Shown here piece by piece: positions 34,811 to 43,520 of a stretch of DNA of 64,000 nt; within the stretch, counting starts at the first letter, position 1, and each line of letters begins with the position of its first letter. This DNA is from an uncultured Polaribacter sp. (GTDB taxonomy: Bacteria > Bacteroidota > Bacteroidia > Flavobacteriales > Flavobacteriaceae). The position numbers were made by a program, and so were the translations under genes. The stretch spans positions 85,723 through 149,722 of the forward strand of contig NZ_CANMHM010000007.1 in the NCBI RefSeq assembly GCF_947497695.1, given 5' to 3'. Below the pieces are notes generated by a model. That model ran no database searches. It worked only from the letters and a program-made list of their open reading frames with translations, and was not told where the DNA came from.

Positions 34811-35115
34811 CGCTAATACATTTAATTTATTGAAATGCAAATATCTTAAAAATTATAATGATTTAAATTACTCAAAACCTTATAAATAACTTAAAGTTTA
34901 AAATTAAAGCAACAATTTTTCTAATGTTTAAATTTAAACTTTATTGGCATTGTCTATAACCAAGCAATCTGATTTGTTTTTTTGGAGCTATTTCCAGCTT
35001 TCCACTATATCTTTTTTCTGAAAAAGAAAAAAGGATGCCGTTTCAATCTGGGCTACAACTTGTTTGCCAGCTATTTGTTTTTTTTAAGTGAATTTTATTT
35101 AATAGACCCTTTTTG
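34811..35115. other. Gene-free 305-bp spacer with family C repeat
   Basis: Both neighbouring genes are on the minus strand. The only structure seen is the family C element at 34993-35048. The rest is AT-rich, with no ORF and no clear promoter match to TAnnTTTG on the minus strand. Confidence 0.6.
34993..35048 (+). repeat. Dispersed palindromic element, family C, copy 3
   Basis: CCAGCTTTCCACTATATC, the hairpin CTTTTTTCT (35011-35019) with AGAAAAAAG (35025-35033), then GGATGCCGTTTCAATC. The flanks match copies 1 and 2 while the stem tip differs. Confidence 0.75.
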
Positions 35116-36618
35116 TTACAAGAAAGCATTAATACCATAACTGCCTTTTAACATACCAACTGTAAGTACAGCAGCAATACAAATTATGAGTATACTTAAA
35201 GGTATAATAAATCGATCTACCATAGATAACTTTTTAGCTCTTGCTTTGTCTCCAATGAAACCATTATTATCTAAAAACATGGCCAATGCCCAAGCCAATA
35301 CAGGGTTTGTAACCATGGCCATAAAAATACAGATTCCTGCAGCCTGTGCACAGGCACTTTCTTTCACCATTTGAATTCCTGCTTCTACCATAGGTAAAAA
35401 AACACCAACTAATAATGCAATAGATCTTACAGGAGGCCAAACAGCAACATCCATTGGACTGCCTAAAATGGCAACAGCCATAACCATAAGTCCTAACAGA
35501 ATTGCCCCTGCAGGAATTGGACGTTTTGCAATTGCAGCAGGAATCATATAAGTTCCCCAAGAGGAAGTAATATTTCCTCCTCCAACTGCTGTACCCACCA
35601 TTTGTCTTATAGAACACATGGTCATCGTATCATCAACATCCATTAAAACTTTTTCTGTTTTTTTAGGATAATTCATTTCTTGAAAAATTCGATGTCCTAA
35701 AAAGTCTGGAGACCACATTGCTACTGCTAAAATGGCAAAAGGCAAAGAAGCTATAAAATGCTGAGAATTTGGCAAACCAAGCATCCAACCTTTTTCTGTA
35801 CTTCCCCACCAATAAGCTGGGTTTAGATTAGGTAAACCCATTTGGGTTGTAAACTGAAGATCAAAACTAGCACCACCAATTAAAGCGATTAATAAAGCGG
35901 TAATTGCACAGGCAGGTATAGCCAACCAACGTTTGCCAATTCTTGCTAAATAACTATAAAGTATTACTGTAATTACTAAAATAATTAAACCTAGATATCC
36001 CATAGAACCTATTTCTATAGTAGAAGATTCTAAACCCATACTCCAATTTTGGATGGTTTTAATTTGGCTAAAAGCACCTGTAAATCCTAAAAAGATAAGT
36101 AAACCTCCAGCAACTCCTTTACTGGTTAAGTTTACCAAACGAGATCCTCCTTTAATAAAACTAAGAATTAAACCAAATAGTCCAATTAAAATAGCCAATG
36201 CTAAAGGGTGTGCACCTGCTAAAGCAATACTCGCAATCAAAGGAATCATTGGTCCATGATTGCCTGCTAAATTTGCTCTCGGATTAAAAAAACCAGAAGC
36301 CAAAATAACAAACAAAAAAGCAGGAATAATCATTTCTACTCTAGATACTTCTATGGCAAAATCCTTACCAAGTGTTATATGATCCCAAGTTGCTGTTAAG
36401 CCTTCTGCCCAAGCCATCATCACAGAAGAATACATGGCAATAATACCAAGTGTACCTGCAAGTGCTGGCACTAAATCTTCCCATTCAAATTTAAAATCTC
36501 TACCAGGTAGGTTTAGTTTATACCTTCTTGGTTTCATTATTTGTAACTCGTGTTCTAAATATTCAGACCGACTTTTAAATTCTGAAGCCGGTTTGTGTGC
36601 TTCTTTGTAAGTTTTCAT
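35116..36618 (-). CDS. DUF3360 family polytopic membrane protein
   Basis: This 500-residue protein begins with a soluble stretch (HKPASEFKSRSEYLEHELQIM) followed by ten or more hydrophobic segments. The start and the motifs NPRANLAGNHGPMIPL, WSPDFLGHRIF and GGGNITSSWGTYMIP match the DUF3360 family, which is distantly like SulP/NCS2 anion or nucleobase transporters. The substrate is unknown. It is monocistronic by spacing (gaps of over 60 bp on both sides). Placement by me is from memory of the family. Confidence 0.78.
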   Translation of the reverse strand: MKTYKEAHKPASEFKSRSEYLEHELQIMKPRRYKLNLPGRDFKFEWEDLVPALAGTLGIIAMYSSVMMAWAEGLTATWDHITLGKDFAIEVSRVEMIIPAFLFVILASGFFNPRANLAGNHGPMIPLIASIALAGAHPLALAILIGLFGLILSFIKGGSRLVNLTSKGVAGGLLIFLGFTGAFSQIKTIQNWSMGLESSTIEIGSMGYLGLIILVITVILYSYLARIGKRWLAIPACAITALLIALIGGASFDLQFTTQMGLPNLNPAYWWGSTEKGWMLGLPNSQHFIASLPFAILAVAMWSPDFLGHRIFQEMNYPKKTEKVLMDVDDTMTMCSIRQMVGTAVGGGNITSSWGTYMIPAAIAKRPIPAGAILLGLMVMAVAILGSPMDVAVWPPVRSIALLVGVFLPMVEAGIQMVKESACAQAAGICIFMAMVTNPVLAWALAMFLDNNGFIGDKARAKKLSMVDRFIIPLSILIICIAAVLTVGMLKGSYGINAFL

Positions 36619-36687
36619 GCGTTATTATATTTCAGTCGTGAAATTGAATGGATTGAACTTTGTTGAGAAAATTTAGAGTGAATTGTT

Positions 36688-37437
36688 TTAATTGATTTTT
36701 ACTTTTTTAAAATAGGTACTTAAAATATCAGCTGCTTGTTGCAGCTCTTCTTTTGTGTTTTCTCTAGCATCTTTCAATTTATATTCCCAACCTAAAGCAT
36801 CCCATTTATGAATGCCTAATTTATGGTAGGGTTGCAACTCTATTTGTTCTATAGTTTTATAATCTTTAAAATAATTACCTAATTGATGCAGTAGTTCTGG
36901 TGTGTTTGTAATATCAGGAATCAATACATAACGCAACCACATTTTTTTACCAGACTTTTCTCTGTGTTTAGCAAAATTAAACGTTGTTTCTTTATTTTTT
37001 ACGCCAGTTATTTTTTGAAAACCTTCTTCTGTCATGTGTTTAATATCTAACATCACTAAATCTGTATAATTATCTAACAATTCAACAACAGGATGGTTTA
37101 AAACACGACCATTAGTATCTAAATTGGTGTGAATGCCTTCTTCTTTTAATCGTTTAAAAAAAGGAACAAGATTGTGAGCTTGTAAAACAGGTTCGCCACC
37201 AGAAACAGTTACACCACCTTTTTCGCCAAAGTAAGATTTCATTTTTAGGGCTCTTTGTACCAAGTCTTCTACTTGATGTTCTTCTCCTCCATGAGTATCA
37301 ATTGTATCTGGGTTATGGCAGTATTGGCATTTTAATTTACAGCCTTGTAAAAAAATAACCATTCTAATTCCAGGGCCATCGTGCGTGCCAAAAGATTCTA
37401 TGGAATGTACGTTTAAAATATTTTCTGAAGTTTTGAT
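36688..37437 (-). CDS. pflA: Pyruvate formate-lyase-activating enzyme (no ATG/GTG/TTG start)
   Basis: This radical-SAM protein has CKLKCQYCHNP (CxxxCxxC), the family N-terminus ILNVHSIESFGTHDGPGIR and the SAM-binding GGEP. The conserved N-terminus lies upstream of the first ATG (37362), which would cut it in half. In the open frame back to a TGA near 37475 there is no ATG, GTG or TTG. I place the start at ATC (37437), where relatives would read Met-Lys-Thr; ATT at 37458 is the other option. It installs the glycyl radical on PflB, encoded just upstream. Confidence 0.85.
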   Translation of the reverse strand: MKTSENILNVHSIESFGTHDGPGIRMVIFLQGCKLKCQYCHNPDTIDTHGGEEHQVEDLVQRALKMKSYFGEKGGVTVSGGEPVLQAHNLVPFFKRLKEEGIHTNLDTNGRVLNHPVVELLDNYTDLVMLDIKHMTEEGFQKITGVKNKETTFNFAKHREKSGKKMWLRYVLIPDITNTPELLHQLGNYFKDYKTIEQIELQPYHKLGIHKWDALGWEYKLKDARENTKEELQQAADILSTYFKKVKIN

Positions 37438-37456
37438 AACGAATAAATTTAGTTGA

Positions 37457-37533
37457 ATAAAAAAAGGGATTCAAAATAAAATGAGGCTTTAATAATTAGG
37501 GGGAAAAGCTACATTTTAAGAGAAGAATCCCTT
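37457..37533 (-). terminator. Possible terminator/attenuator between pflB and pflA
   Basis: On the minus strand AAGGGATTC (37533-37525) pairs perfectly with GAATCCCTT (37472-37464), with seven T spanning the end of the stem (37465-37459). The loop is long, about 52 nt. It would lower pflA expression relative to pflB. Confidence 0.5.
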
Positions 37534-37553
37534 ATCAATACATAAAAAAAACA

Positions 37554-39809
37554 CTACATAGATTGGTGGAACGAACGAGAAATCACTTCCATTTGTTGTT
37601 CTTTAGTTAATCGAATAAAATTAACTGCGTATCCAGAAACACGTATTGTTAATTGGGGGTGGTTTTCTGGGTGCTCCATTGCATCAATTAAAGTTTCTCT
37701 GTCGAATACATTTACATTAAGGTGTTGTGCACCATGCTCAAAATATCCTGTTAAAGTTGCTGCTAAATTGTCTATTCTTTCTTCTTCTGTAGCTCCTAAA
37801 GATTTTGGAACAATAGAAAATGTATTCGAAATTCCGTCTTGAGAATCTTTATAATCAATTTTAGCTACTGAGTTTAATGAAGCAATTGCACCATTTGTAT
37901 CTCTACCATGCATTGGGTTTGCACCAGGAGCAAAAGGAACACCTAAAGCTCTACCATCTGGCGTTGCACCTGTTTTTTTACCATAAACTACATTTGATGT
38001 AATGGTTAAAACAGACATGGTTGGTGTTGCATCTTTATAAACTTTTAACTTTTTCAATTCATTATTAAAGTCTTCTACACCATTGTGTGCAAAAATATCT
38101 ACACTGTCATCATCATTACCATATTTAGGAAATTCTCCTTCAATTTTAAAATCTACCGTTAAACCTGCTTCATTTCTAATAGGTTTTACTTTTGCATATT
38201 TAATTGCTGATAATGAATCTGCTAAGATTGATAAACCTGCAATACCATAAGCAATATTAATATCTGGGTTGGTATCAATTAAAGCCATTTGAGCTTTTTC
38301 GTAATAGTATTTATCGTGCATGTAATGAATAATATTCATAGCATCATTATAAACCTTTGCTACTTGTTTCATGGCAATTTTATAGTTTGCCATTACTTTG
38401 TCGAAATCTAAGTATTCACTGTTGTCAGCTTCAATTCCATCAACCATTTGAGTTCCTGTAATTTCACATTTACCACCATTAATTGCTAATAATAACGTTT
38501 TAGCTAAGTTGGTTCTTGCTCCGAAAAACTGAATTTGTTTCCCTATTTCTTGGTAAGAAACACAACAAGCAATTCCATAATCATCAGAACCCCTTAAAGT
38601 TCTCATTAAATCATCATTTTCAAACTGAATAGACGAAGTATCAATGGCTACTTTAGAACAAAATTTTCTAAAATTTTCTGGTAATTTTGGCGACCATAAA
38701 ACTGTAATATTTGGTTCTGGTGATGGACCTAAGTTGTATAAAGTGTGTAAGAAACGGTAGGCAGTTTTTGTTACTTTAGTTCTACCATCGTTTAACATAC
38801 CACCAATTGCTTCTGTTACCCAAGTTGGGTCTCCAGCAAAAATATCATCATAAGCAGCCATTCTTAAATGACGAACCATTCTTAATTTCATTACAAATTG
38901 ATCGATGAATTCTTGTGCTTCCTCTTCTGTAATAAAACCGCTTTTTAAATCTCGTTCTATATAAATATCTAAAAATGTAGACACATTCCCTAGAGACATT
39001 GCAGCACCATCTTGTTCTTTTACGGCAGCTAAATAAGCCATGTAGGTCCATTGTACTGCTTCTTGTGCAGTTTCTGCAGGTCTATTTAATTCTAAATTAT
39101 AATGGTTTCCCATTACAATCATGTCTTTTAATGCTTTAATTTGTTCAGCAACTTCTTCTCTTAAACGAATAACAGCATCTGTCATTGGTCCTTCAATATG
39201 TGCTAAATCGTATTTTTTAACGGCAATTAATTGGTCAATTCCGTACAAAGCAATACGTCTATAATCTCCTATAATTCTACCACGAGCATAATTATCTGGC
39301 AAGCCAGTTAAAAATCCTAAGGAACGAAATTTTTTAATTTCAGCGTTATATGCAGAGAAAACACCATCGTTATGTGTTTTTACATATTTTGTAAAAAGTG
39401 TATTTATGTCTTCACTTGGTTTTAAACCTTGTTCTTGTAAAGCCTTTTGTACCACTTTGTAACCTCCAAAAGGTTTCATGGCTCTTTTTAAAAGTGTGTC
39501 TGTTTGTAAGCCAACAATAACTTCGTTTTCTTTATCAATGTAACCCGCTTCAAAATTAGAAATTCCAGAAATCGTTTCTGTATCTACAGAATGAACTCCT
39601 CCATTTTTTCTTTCAATTTCAGTTTGTTTTTTACAAGCTTCCCAAAGTTTTTCAGTTTTTTTACTGATACCTACTAAAAATGTATCGTCTCCATAATAAG
39701 AAACAATGTTTTGCAAAACAAAATCTCTAACATTAATAGAGGTATTCCAAACCCCTTTATTAAATTCGATTCTCTCTGGTTTTTCTAAGATAATTTCTTG
39801 TACTTCCAT
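37554..39809 (-). CDS. pflB: Formate C-acetyltransferase (pyruvate formate-lyase)
   Basis: This 751-residue glycyl-radical enzyme has the adjacent catalytic cysteines C415-C416 ([11 protein letters not shown]) and the radical glycine G726 in [11 protein letters not shown]. Full-length motifs such as GRIIGDYRR and [21 protein letters not shown] are present. It splits pyruvate with CoA into acetyl-CoA and formate under anaerobic conditions, so this organism can ferment or live microaerobically. pflA follows. Divergent trhO shares the 283-bp upstream region, which has palindromes near both predicted starts. Confidence 0.97.
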   Translation of the reverse strand: MEVQEIILEKPERIEFNKGVWNTSINVRDFVLQNIVSYYGDDTFLVGISKKTEKLWEACKKQTEIERKNGGVHSVDTETISGISNFEAGYIDKENEVIVGLQTDTLLKRAMKPFGGYKVVQKALQEQGLKPSEDINTLFTKYVKTHNDGVFSAYNAEIKKFRSLGFLTGLPDNYARGRIIGDYRRIALYGIDQLIAVKKYDLAHIEGPMTDAVIRLREEVAEQIKALKDMIVMGNHYNLELNRPAETAQEAVQWTYMAYLAAVKEQDGAAMSLGNVSTFLDIYIERDLKSGFITEEEAQEFIDQFVMKLRMVRHLRMAAYDDIFAGDPTWVTEAIGGMLNDGRTKVTKTAYRFLHTLYNLGPSPEPNITVLWSPKLPENFRKFCSKVAIDTSSIQFENDDLMRTLRGSDDYGIACCVSYQEIGKQIQFFGARTNLAKTLLLAINGGKCEITGTQMVDGIEADNSEYLDFDKVMANYKIAMKQVAKVYNDAMNIIHYMHDKYYYEKAQMALIDTNPDINIAYGIAGLSILADSLSAIKYAKVKPIRNEAGLTVDFKIEGEFPKYGNDDDSVDIFAHNGVEDFNNELKKLKVYKDATPTMSVLTITSNVVYGKKTGATPDGRALGVPFAPGANPMHGRDTNGAIASLNSVAKIDYKDSQDGISNTFSIVPKSLGATEEERIDNLAATLTGYFEHGAQHLNVNVFDRETLIDAMEHPENHPQLTIRVSGYAVNFIRLTKEQQMEVISRSFHQSM

Positions 39810-39844
39810 GATAGTAATATTTTAAGTTTTTTATGTATTTCTCA

Positions 39845-39861
39845 GTGATATCACAAATTTA
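39845..39861 (-). promoter_or_regulatory. pflB -7 box TAAATTTG followed by palindrome GTGATATCAC
   Basis: On the minus strand TAAATTTG (39861-39854) matches TAnnTTTG, and its last base overlaps a perfect 10-bp palindrome GTGATATCAC (39854-39845) at the predicted transcription start. A repressor or redox regulator could bind here. The -33 box is not clear. Confidence 0.45.
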
Positions 39862-39997
39862 GGTTTGAAATAAATTTTAAAATATGATAAATATTAGGTT
39901 TTAAAAAATAATTAAGAAAACGATATAGTTATTTAGTTCTTGATTTTCAGAAGAGTAAAAAAATATTGTCTTATTTAAATTTTCTTTAGAAAATGAT

Positions 39998-40031
39998 TAG
40001 TTTTGCAGAATTACTATCATTTTATGGTAAT
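39998..40031 (+). promoter_or_regulatory. trhO -7 box TAGTTTTG followed by 22-bp imperfect palindrome
   Basis: TAGTTTTG (39998-40005) matches TAnnTTTG, although it is 87 bp before the trhO ATG. ATTACTATCATTTTATGGTAAT (40010-40031), an imperfect palindrome with arms ATTAC/GTAAT, begins at the predicted start of transcription. Confidence 0.4.
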
Positions 40032-40092
40032 AGAAAGAGTAAAACTGAAATATTTTCAGTAAAAAAATAACGTTAAATTTAAAAAGTATAGC

Positions 40093-41124
40093 ATGCAACT
40101 GTACAATAAATTAAGCGCCATAGAACGTGCTGCATTAATAGACGAAGCTGGCAAAGACCGCTTAACAATTTCTTTTTATCAATATTACAAGATAGAAAAC
40201 CCACAATTATTTAGAGATAAATTATTTTTAGAATGGAACGAACTTGATGTTTTAGGAAGAATTTATGTTTCTTTTGAAGGCATAAATGCTCAATTATCTG
40301 TTCCGTCTGAAAATTTTTATGCCTTAAAAGATCAATTAGATAGTATTTCTTTTTTAAAAGATATTCGTTTAAATATTGCTGTAGAACAAGATAATAAGTC
40401 GTTTTTAAAGCTAAAAGTAAAAGTACGAGACAAAATTGTTGCCGATGGTTTAAATGATAACACTTTTGATGTAACTAACAAAGGGGTACATTTAAACGCA
40501 AAAGAATTTAATGAAATGTTAGCAAATCCAAACACAGTTTGTGTCGATATGCGTAACCATTACGAAAGCGAAATTGGTCATTTTGAGGGAGCAGTAACGC
40601 CAGATGTTGATACTTTTAGAGATTCTTTAGATATTATTGAAGAAGATTTAAAAGATAACAAAGAAGATAAAAATTTATTGATGTATTGTACAGGTGGAAT
40701 TCGTTGTGAAAAAGCATCTGCTTATTACAAACACAAAGGTTTTAAAAATGTTTTTCAATTAGAAGGTGGCATTATAGAATATACACGTCAAGTAAAAGAT
40801 CAAGGGGTTGAAAATAAATTTATAGGTAAAAATTTTGTTTTTGATCACAGAAGAGCAGAAAAAATTACAGATGATGTTGTTGCTAATTGTCATCAATGTG
40901 GTAAAGCTTGTGATACTCATACTAATTGTGCTAATGAAGCTTGCCACTTGTTGTTTATTCAATGTGATGCATGTTCTGAAACGATGGAGAATACCTGTTC
41001 TACTGATTGTAAAGAAATAATTCAATTGCCCTTTGAGAAACAAAAAGAACTTAGAAAAGGAAAAGGAAATAGCAATAAAATCTTCAAAAAGGGTAGAAGT
41101 GAAGTTTTAAAGTTTAAGAAATAA
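40093..41124 (+). CDS. trhO: tRNA uridine(34) hydroxylase (rhodanese-family TrhO/YceA)
   Basis: The protein has 343 residues. An N-terminal acylphosphatase-like domain is followed by a rhodanese domain with MYCTGGIRCEKAS as the active-site loop (the conserved cysteine). A cysteine-rich C-terminal part follows (CHQCGKACDTHTNCANEACH, CDACSETMENTCSTDC), which may bind zinc. It hydroxylates U34 of certain tRNAs, giving 5-hydroxyuridine in an O2-dependent way. It is transcribed divergently from pflB; an oxygen-using enzyme opposite an oxygen-sensitive one makes shared oxygen control plausible but unproven. Confidence 0.93.
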   Translation: MQLYNKLSAIERAALIDEAGKDRLTISFYQYYKIENPQLFRDKLFLEWNELDVLGRIYVSFEGINAQLSVPSENFYALKDQLDSISFLKDIRLNIAVEQDNKSFLKLKVKVRDKIVADGLNDNTFDVTNKGVHLNAKEFNEMLANPNTVCVDMRNHYESEIGHFEGAVTPDVDTFRDSLDIIEEDLKDNKEDKNLLMYCTGGIRCEKASAYYKHKGFKNVFQLEGGIIEYTRQVKDQGVENKFIGKNFVFDHRRAEKITDDVVANCHQCGKACDTHTNCANEACHLLFIQCDACSETMENTCSTDCKEIIQLPFEKQKELRKGKGNSNKIFKKGRSEVLKFKK

Positions 41125-41128
41125 AATC

Positions 41129-41290
41129 ATGAAAAATATTGATATTAAGAGTTCTTTATCAGAAAAAGAAACAAATTATTTACTTTCTGTTGAAAATGGA
41201 AAATTTTACTAAAATCTATCAATGAATTGAAAGAAAGTAAAGTTGTGACGAAAAAATAGAAGAATTAGTTTAGGGCGAAGGTTTTTTTTG
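41129..41290 (+). pseudogene. Possible remnant of a small protein gene (antitoxin-like)
   Basis: From the ATG at 41129 the frame reads MKNIDIKSSLSEKETNYLL and SVENGKFY, then stops at 41210. In another frame SINELKESKVVTKK follows at once. Joined, these look like a short antitoxin-type protein of the kind common in Bacteroidota, broken by at least one frameshift and a stop. The family is not firmly recognised, and chance cannot be excluded. Confidence 0.3.
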
Positions 41291-41321
41291 AATTTATTTA
41301 GATAAAAGTAATTATAAAGAT

Positions 41322-41350
41322 AAAGACTTCAATTTTGAGGTCTTTTTTTT
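41322..41350 (+). terminator. Intrinsic terminator downstream of trhO
   Basis: AAAGACTTCAA (41322-41332) pairs with TTGAGGTCTTT (41335-41345), with one G-U pair, followed by eight T. Confidence 0.85.
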
Positions 41351-41521
41351 GTAAAAAATTAGCCTTTTAAGTTTCATCGAGATTTCATATATTTACTGAT
41401 TAAGCAATAAATAATATTTTTATTGTAAATAATTGAATATCAATTTTTAAAAAACCTTTAGGTTTAGGTTTTGGTCTGTTTTATAAACAACTAAAGTCTA
41501 AAAACTAAAGACTAGATATAT

Positions 41522-42985
41522 ATGGCATGTGGAAGTTGTGGTACAACAGAAGATGGAGTACCAAAGGGATGTAAAAGTAACGGTAATTGTGGGAGTGGCA
41601 CTTGTGGAAGTGGTAGTAATAAACTAGCTGTTTTTGATTGGTTGTCTAATATGACATTACCTTCAGGACAAGAAAGATTCAATATTTTTGAAGTCCGTTT
41701 TAAAAACGGAAGAAAGCATTTTTACAAAAACCCAGATAATTTACCCATTACTATGGGAGATATTGTAGCCACAGAAGGTTCTCCAGGGCATGATATTGGT
41801 ACAGTTTCTTTAGCTGGTGAATTGGTAAAAGTGCAAATGAAAAAACGCAAAATTACTGCAGATGATGATGTAAAGAAAATTTATAGAAAAGCAAGCCAAA
41901 GAGATATTGATATTTGGCAACAATCTAGAGCCAAAGAAGAAGAAACTCAAAGAAAAGGAAGAGAAATTTTAGGTCGTTTAGGTTTAAAAATGAAACTTTC
42001 TGATGTAGAATATCAAGGAGATGGCAACAAAGCGACTTTTTACTATACAGCAGAAACAAGAGTAGATTTTAGACAATTAATTAGAGATTTGGCAGGTGCT
42101 TTTTCTATTCGCGTAGAAATGAAACAAGTAGGTGCTAGGCAAGAAGCAGCACGTTTAGGTGGTGTTGGTTCTTGTGGTAGAGAATTGTGTTGTTCTACTT
42201 GGTTAACAGATTTTAGAAAAGTAACAACTTCTGCTGCTCGTTATCAACAATTATCACTAAACCCGTTAAAGTTAGCAGGACAATGTGGTAAGTTAAAATG
42301 CTGCTTAAATTTTGAACTTGATACATACTTAGACGCCTTAAAGTCGTTTCCTAAACAAGATTTGGTTTTAAAAACTGAAAAAGGAGATGCTGTTTTTGTA
42401 AAGATGGATATTTTTAAAGAACATCTTTGGTATACTTATAAAGAAGAGCGTTTTAAATGGTTTAGATTAACTTTAGAACAAGTTTTAGAAATTGTAGCTC
42501 TTAACAAAAATAATAAAAAATCTATTTCTTTAGAAGAGTATGAAGCAGATGTTGAAATTATTGAAAAAGTAGACTTTGAAGATGCAGTTGGTCAGGATAG
42601 TTTAACACGTTTTGATGTACCTAAAACAAACAATCGTAAACGAAATAATAGAAATAAGAATAAGCATAAGAAAAAACCTGTTGGAGCAGTTGCTAACAAT
42701 AACAACAATAGTAACAAACCAAAAGCGAAGCAAAATCCAAATCAAAAAAGAAAACCTCAGGGTAAAAAGCAGGTAAACCCAAATCAGAATCCAAACCAAA
42801 AGCCAAAGGTCAATCAAAACCCAAATCAGAAACCAAGACCACAATCTAAATCTAAACCTCAAGGAACTTTAAATAACCAAGAAGGTAATCCTAAAAAGGC
42901 AAATAAGCCAAGAAGAAACAATAGAAATCGTAAAAATAATAACCCAAATAACAACGCTAAAAATGAAAATAAATCAGAAAAATAG
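41522..42985 (+). CDS. PSP1-domain protein, RicT/YaaT-like
   Basis: The 487-residue product has a Cys/Gly-rich N-terminus (MACGSCGTTEDGVPKGCKS) and a PSP1 domain of about 270 residues with cysteine motifs VGSCGRELCCSTWL and GQCGKLKCCLNFEL. An N/K/P/Q-rich tail of about 120 residues follows (repeats of NPNQ and QKP) and is surely disordered and basic. In Bacillus the homologue RicT, with RicA and RicF, binds Fe-S clusters and directs RNase Y. RicA/RicF are not in the window, so the role here is inferred. Its 3' end overlaps gldH by 23 bp. Confidence 0.9.
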   Translation: MACGSCGTTEDGVPKGCKSNGNCGSGTCGSGSNKLAVFDWLSNMTLPSGQERFNIFEVRFKNGRKHFYKNPDNLPITMGDIVATEGSPGHDIGTVSLAGELVKVQMKKRKITADDDVKKIYRKASQRDIDIWQQSRAKEEETQRKGREILGRLGLKMKLSDVEYQGDGNKATFYYTAETRVDFRQLIRDLAGAFSIRVEMKQVGARQEAARLGGVGSCGRELCCSTWLTDFRKVTTSAARYQQLSLNPLKLAGQCGKLKCCLNFELDTYLDALKSFPKQDLVLKTEKGDAVFVKMDIFKEHLWYTYKEERFKWFRLTLEQVLEIVALNKNNKKSISLEEYEADVEIIEKVDFEDAVGQDSLTRFDVPKTNNRKRNNRNKNKHKKKPVGAVANNNNNSNKPKAKQNPNQKRKPQGKKQVNPNQNPNQKPKVNQNPNQKPRPQSKSKPQGTLNNQEGNPKKANKPRRNNRNRKNNNPNNNAKNENKSEK

Positions 42986-43457
42986 TTCTTTTTTGGTTGT
43001 TGTAGCAGCGTTTTTTTTGATGTTTTCTTGTAATGATAGCATTGATTTTAATACCTATAAATCCATCCAACAAAAAGGTTGGAAAGCAAATGAAAAGGTA
43101 TTGTTTGAGTTTGATGTAAAAGATACCATTTCTCCTAAAAATTTATTTGTCAATATTAGAAACAATAGTGCTTATGCTTTTAGTAACTTGTATATAATTA
43201 CTGAACTTAGTTTTCCTGATGAAACGCTTGTTGTTGATACATTACAGTATGAAATGGCAGATAAAACAGGCAGGTTTTTAGGAGAAGGTTTTACAGAAAT
43301 AAAGGAAAATAAATTGTTTTATAAAGAAAAAAAGGCATTTCCAATTTCTGGTAAATATACCTTAAGTGTTCGTCATGCAATGCGTAAAAACGGAGCGATT
43401 GAACAAATAGAATTTTTAAAAGGAATTCAAGATGTTGGGTTAAGTATAGAAAATTAG
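42963..43457 (+). CDS. gldH: Gliding motility lipoprotein GldH
   Basis: The 164-residue product starts with a lipoprotein signal (AAFFLMFSCNDS, Cys about residue 23) and matches GldH: FNTYKSIQQKGWKANEKVLFEFDV, NIRNNSAYAFSNLY and YTLSVRHAMRKNGAIEQIEFLKGIQDVGL. GldH is one of the lipoproteins needed for gliding in Flavobacterium johnsoniae. Its ATG at 42963 lies inside the low-complexity end of the ricT-like gene. The order ricT-gldH-PBP1A is typical for the family. It shows that gliding/T9SS machinery is likely present. Confidence 0.93.
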   Translation: MKINQKNSSFLVVVAAFFLMFSCNDSIDFNTYKSIQQKGWKANEKVLFEFDVKDTISPKNLFVNIRNNSAYAFSNLYIITELSFPDETLVVDTLQYEMADKTGRFLGEGFTEIKENKLFYKEKKAFPISGKYTLSVRHAMRKNGAIEQIEFLKGIQDVGLSIEN

Positions 43458-43520
43458 AGGAGTTCCTTAATTTTAAAAGAAAAATAATAAAATTTCAACA
43501 ATGTTGAAAAACAGTTTTTT

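Larger units (their letters stand above)
41125..41521. other. 397-bp spacer after trhO
   Basis: It contains a degraded short reading frame (41129-41290), an intrinsic terminator (41322-41350) and about 170 bp of AT-rich sequence before the ricT-like gene. Near 41452 is the inverted string AAAACCTTTAGGTTTAGGTTTT. No intact gene is seen. Confidence 0.5.

Noticed and set aside
36688..37362. pflA starting at ATG 37362
   Set aside because: That start would remove the conserved FGTHDGPGIR segment of the activase, which is clearly encoded upstream in the same frame.
42602..42862. Hydrophobic minus-strand ORF opposite the ricT tail
   Set aside because: Its apparent Trp/Leu/Ile-rich hydrophobic protein is just the antisense of the Asn/Lys/Pro/Gln-rich low-complexity codons.
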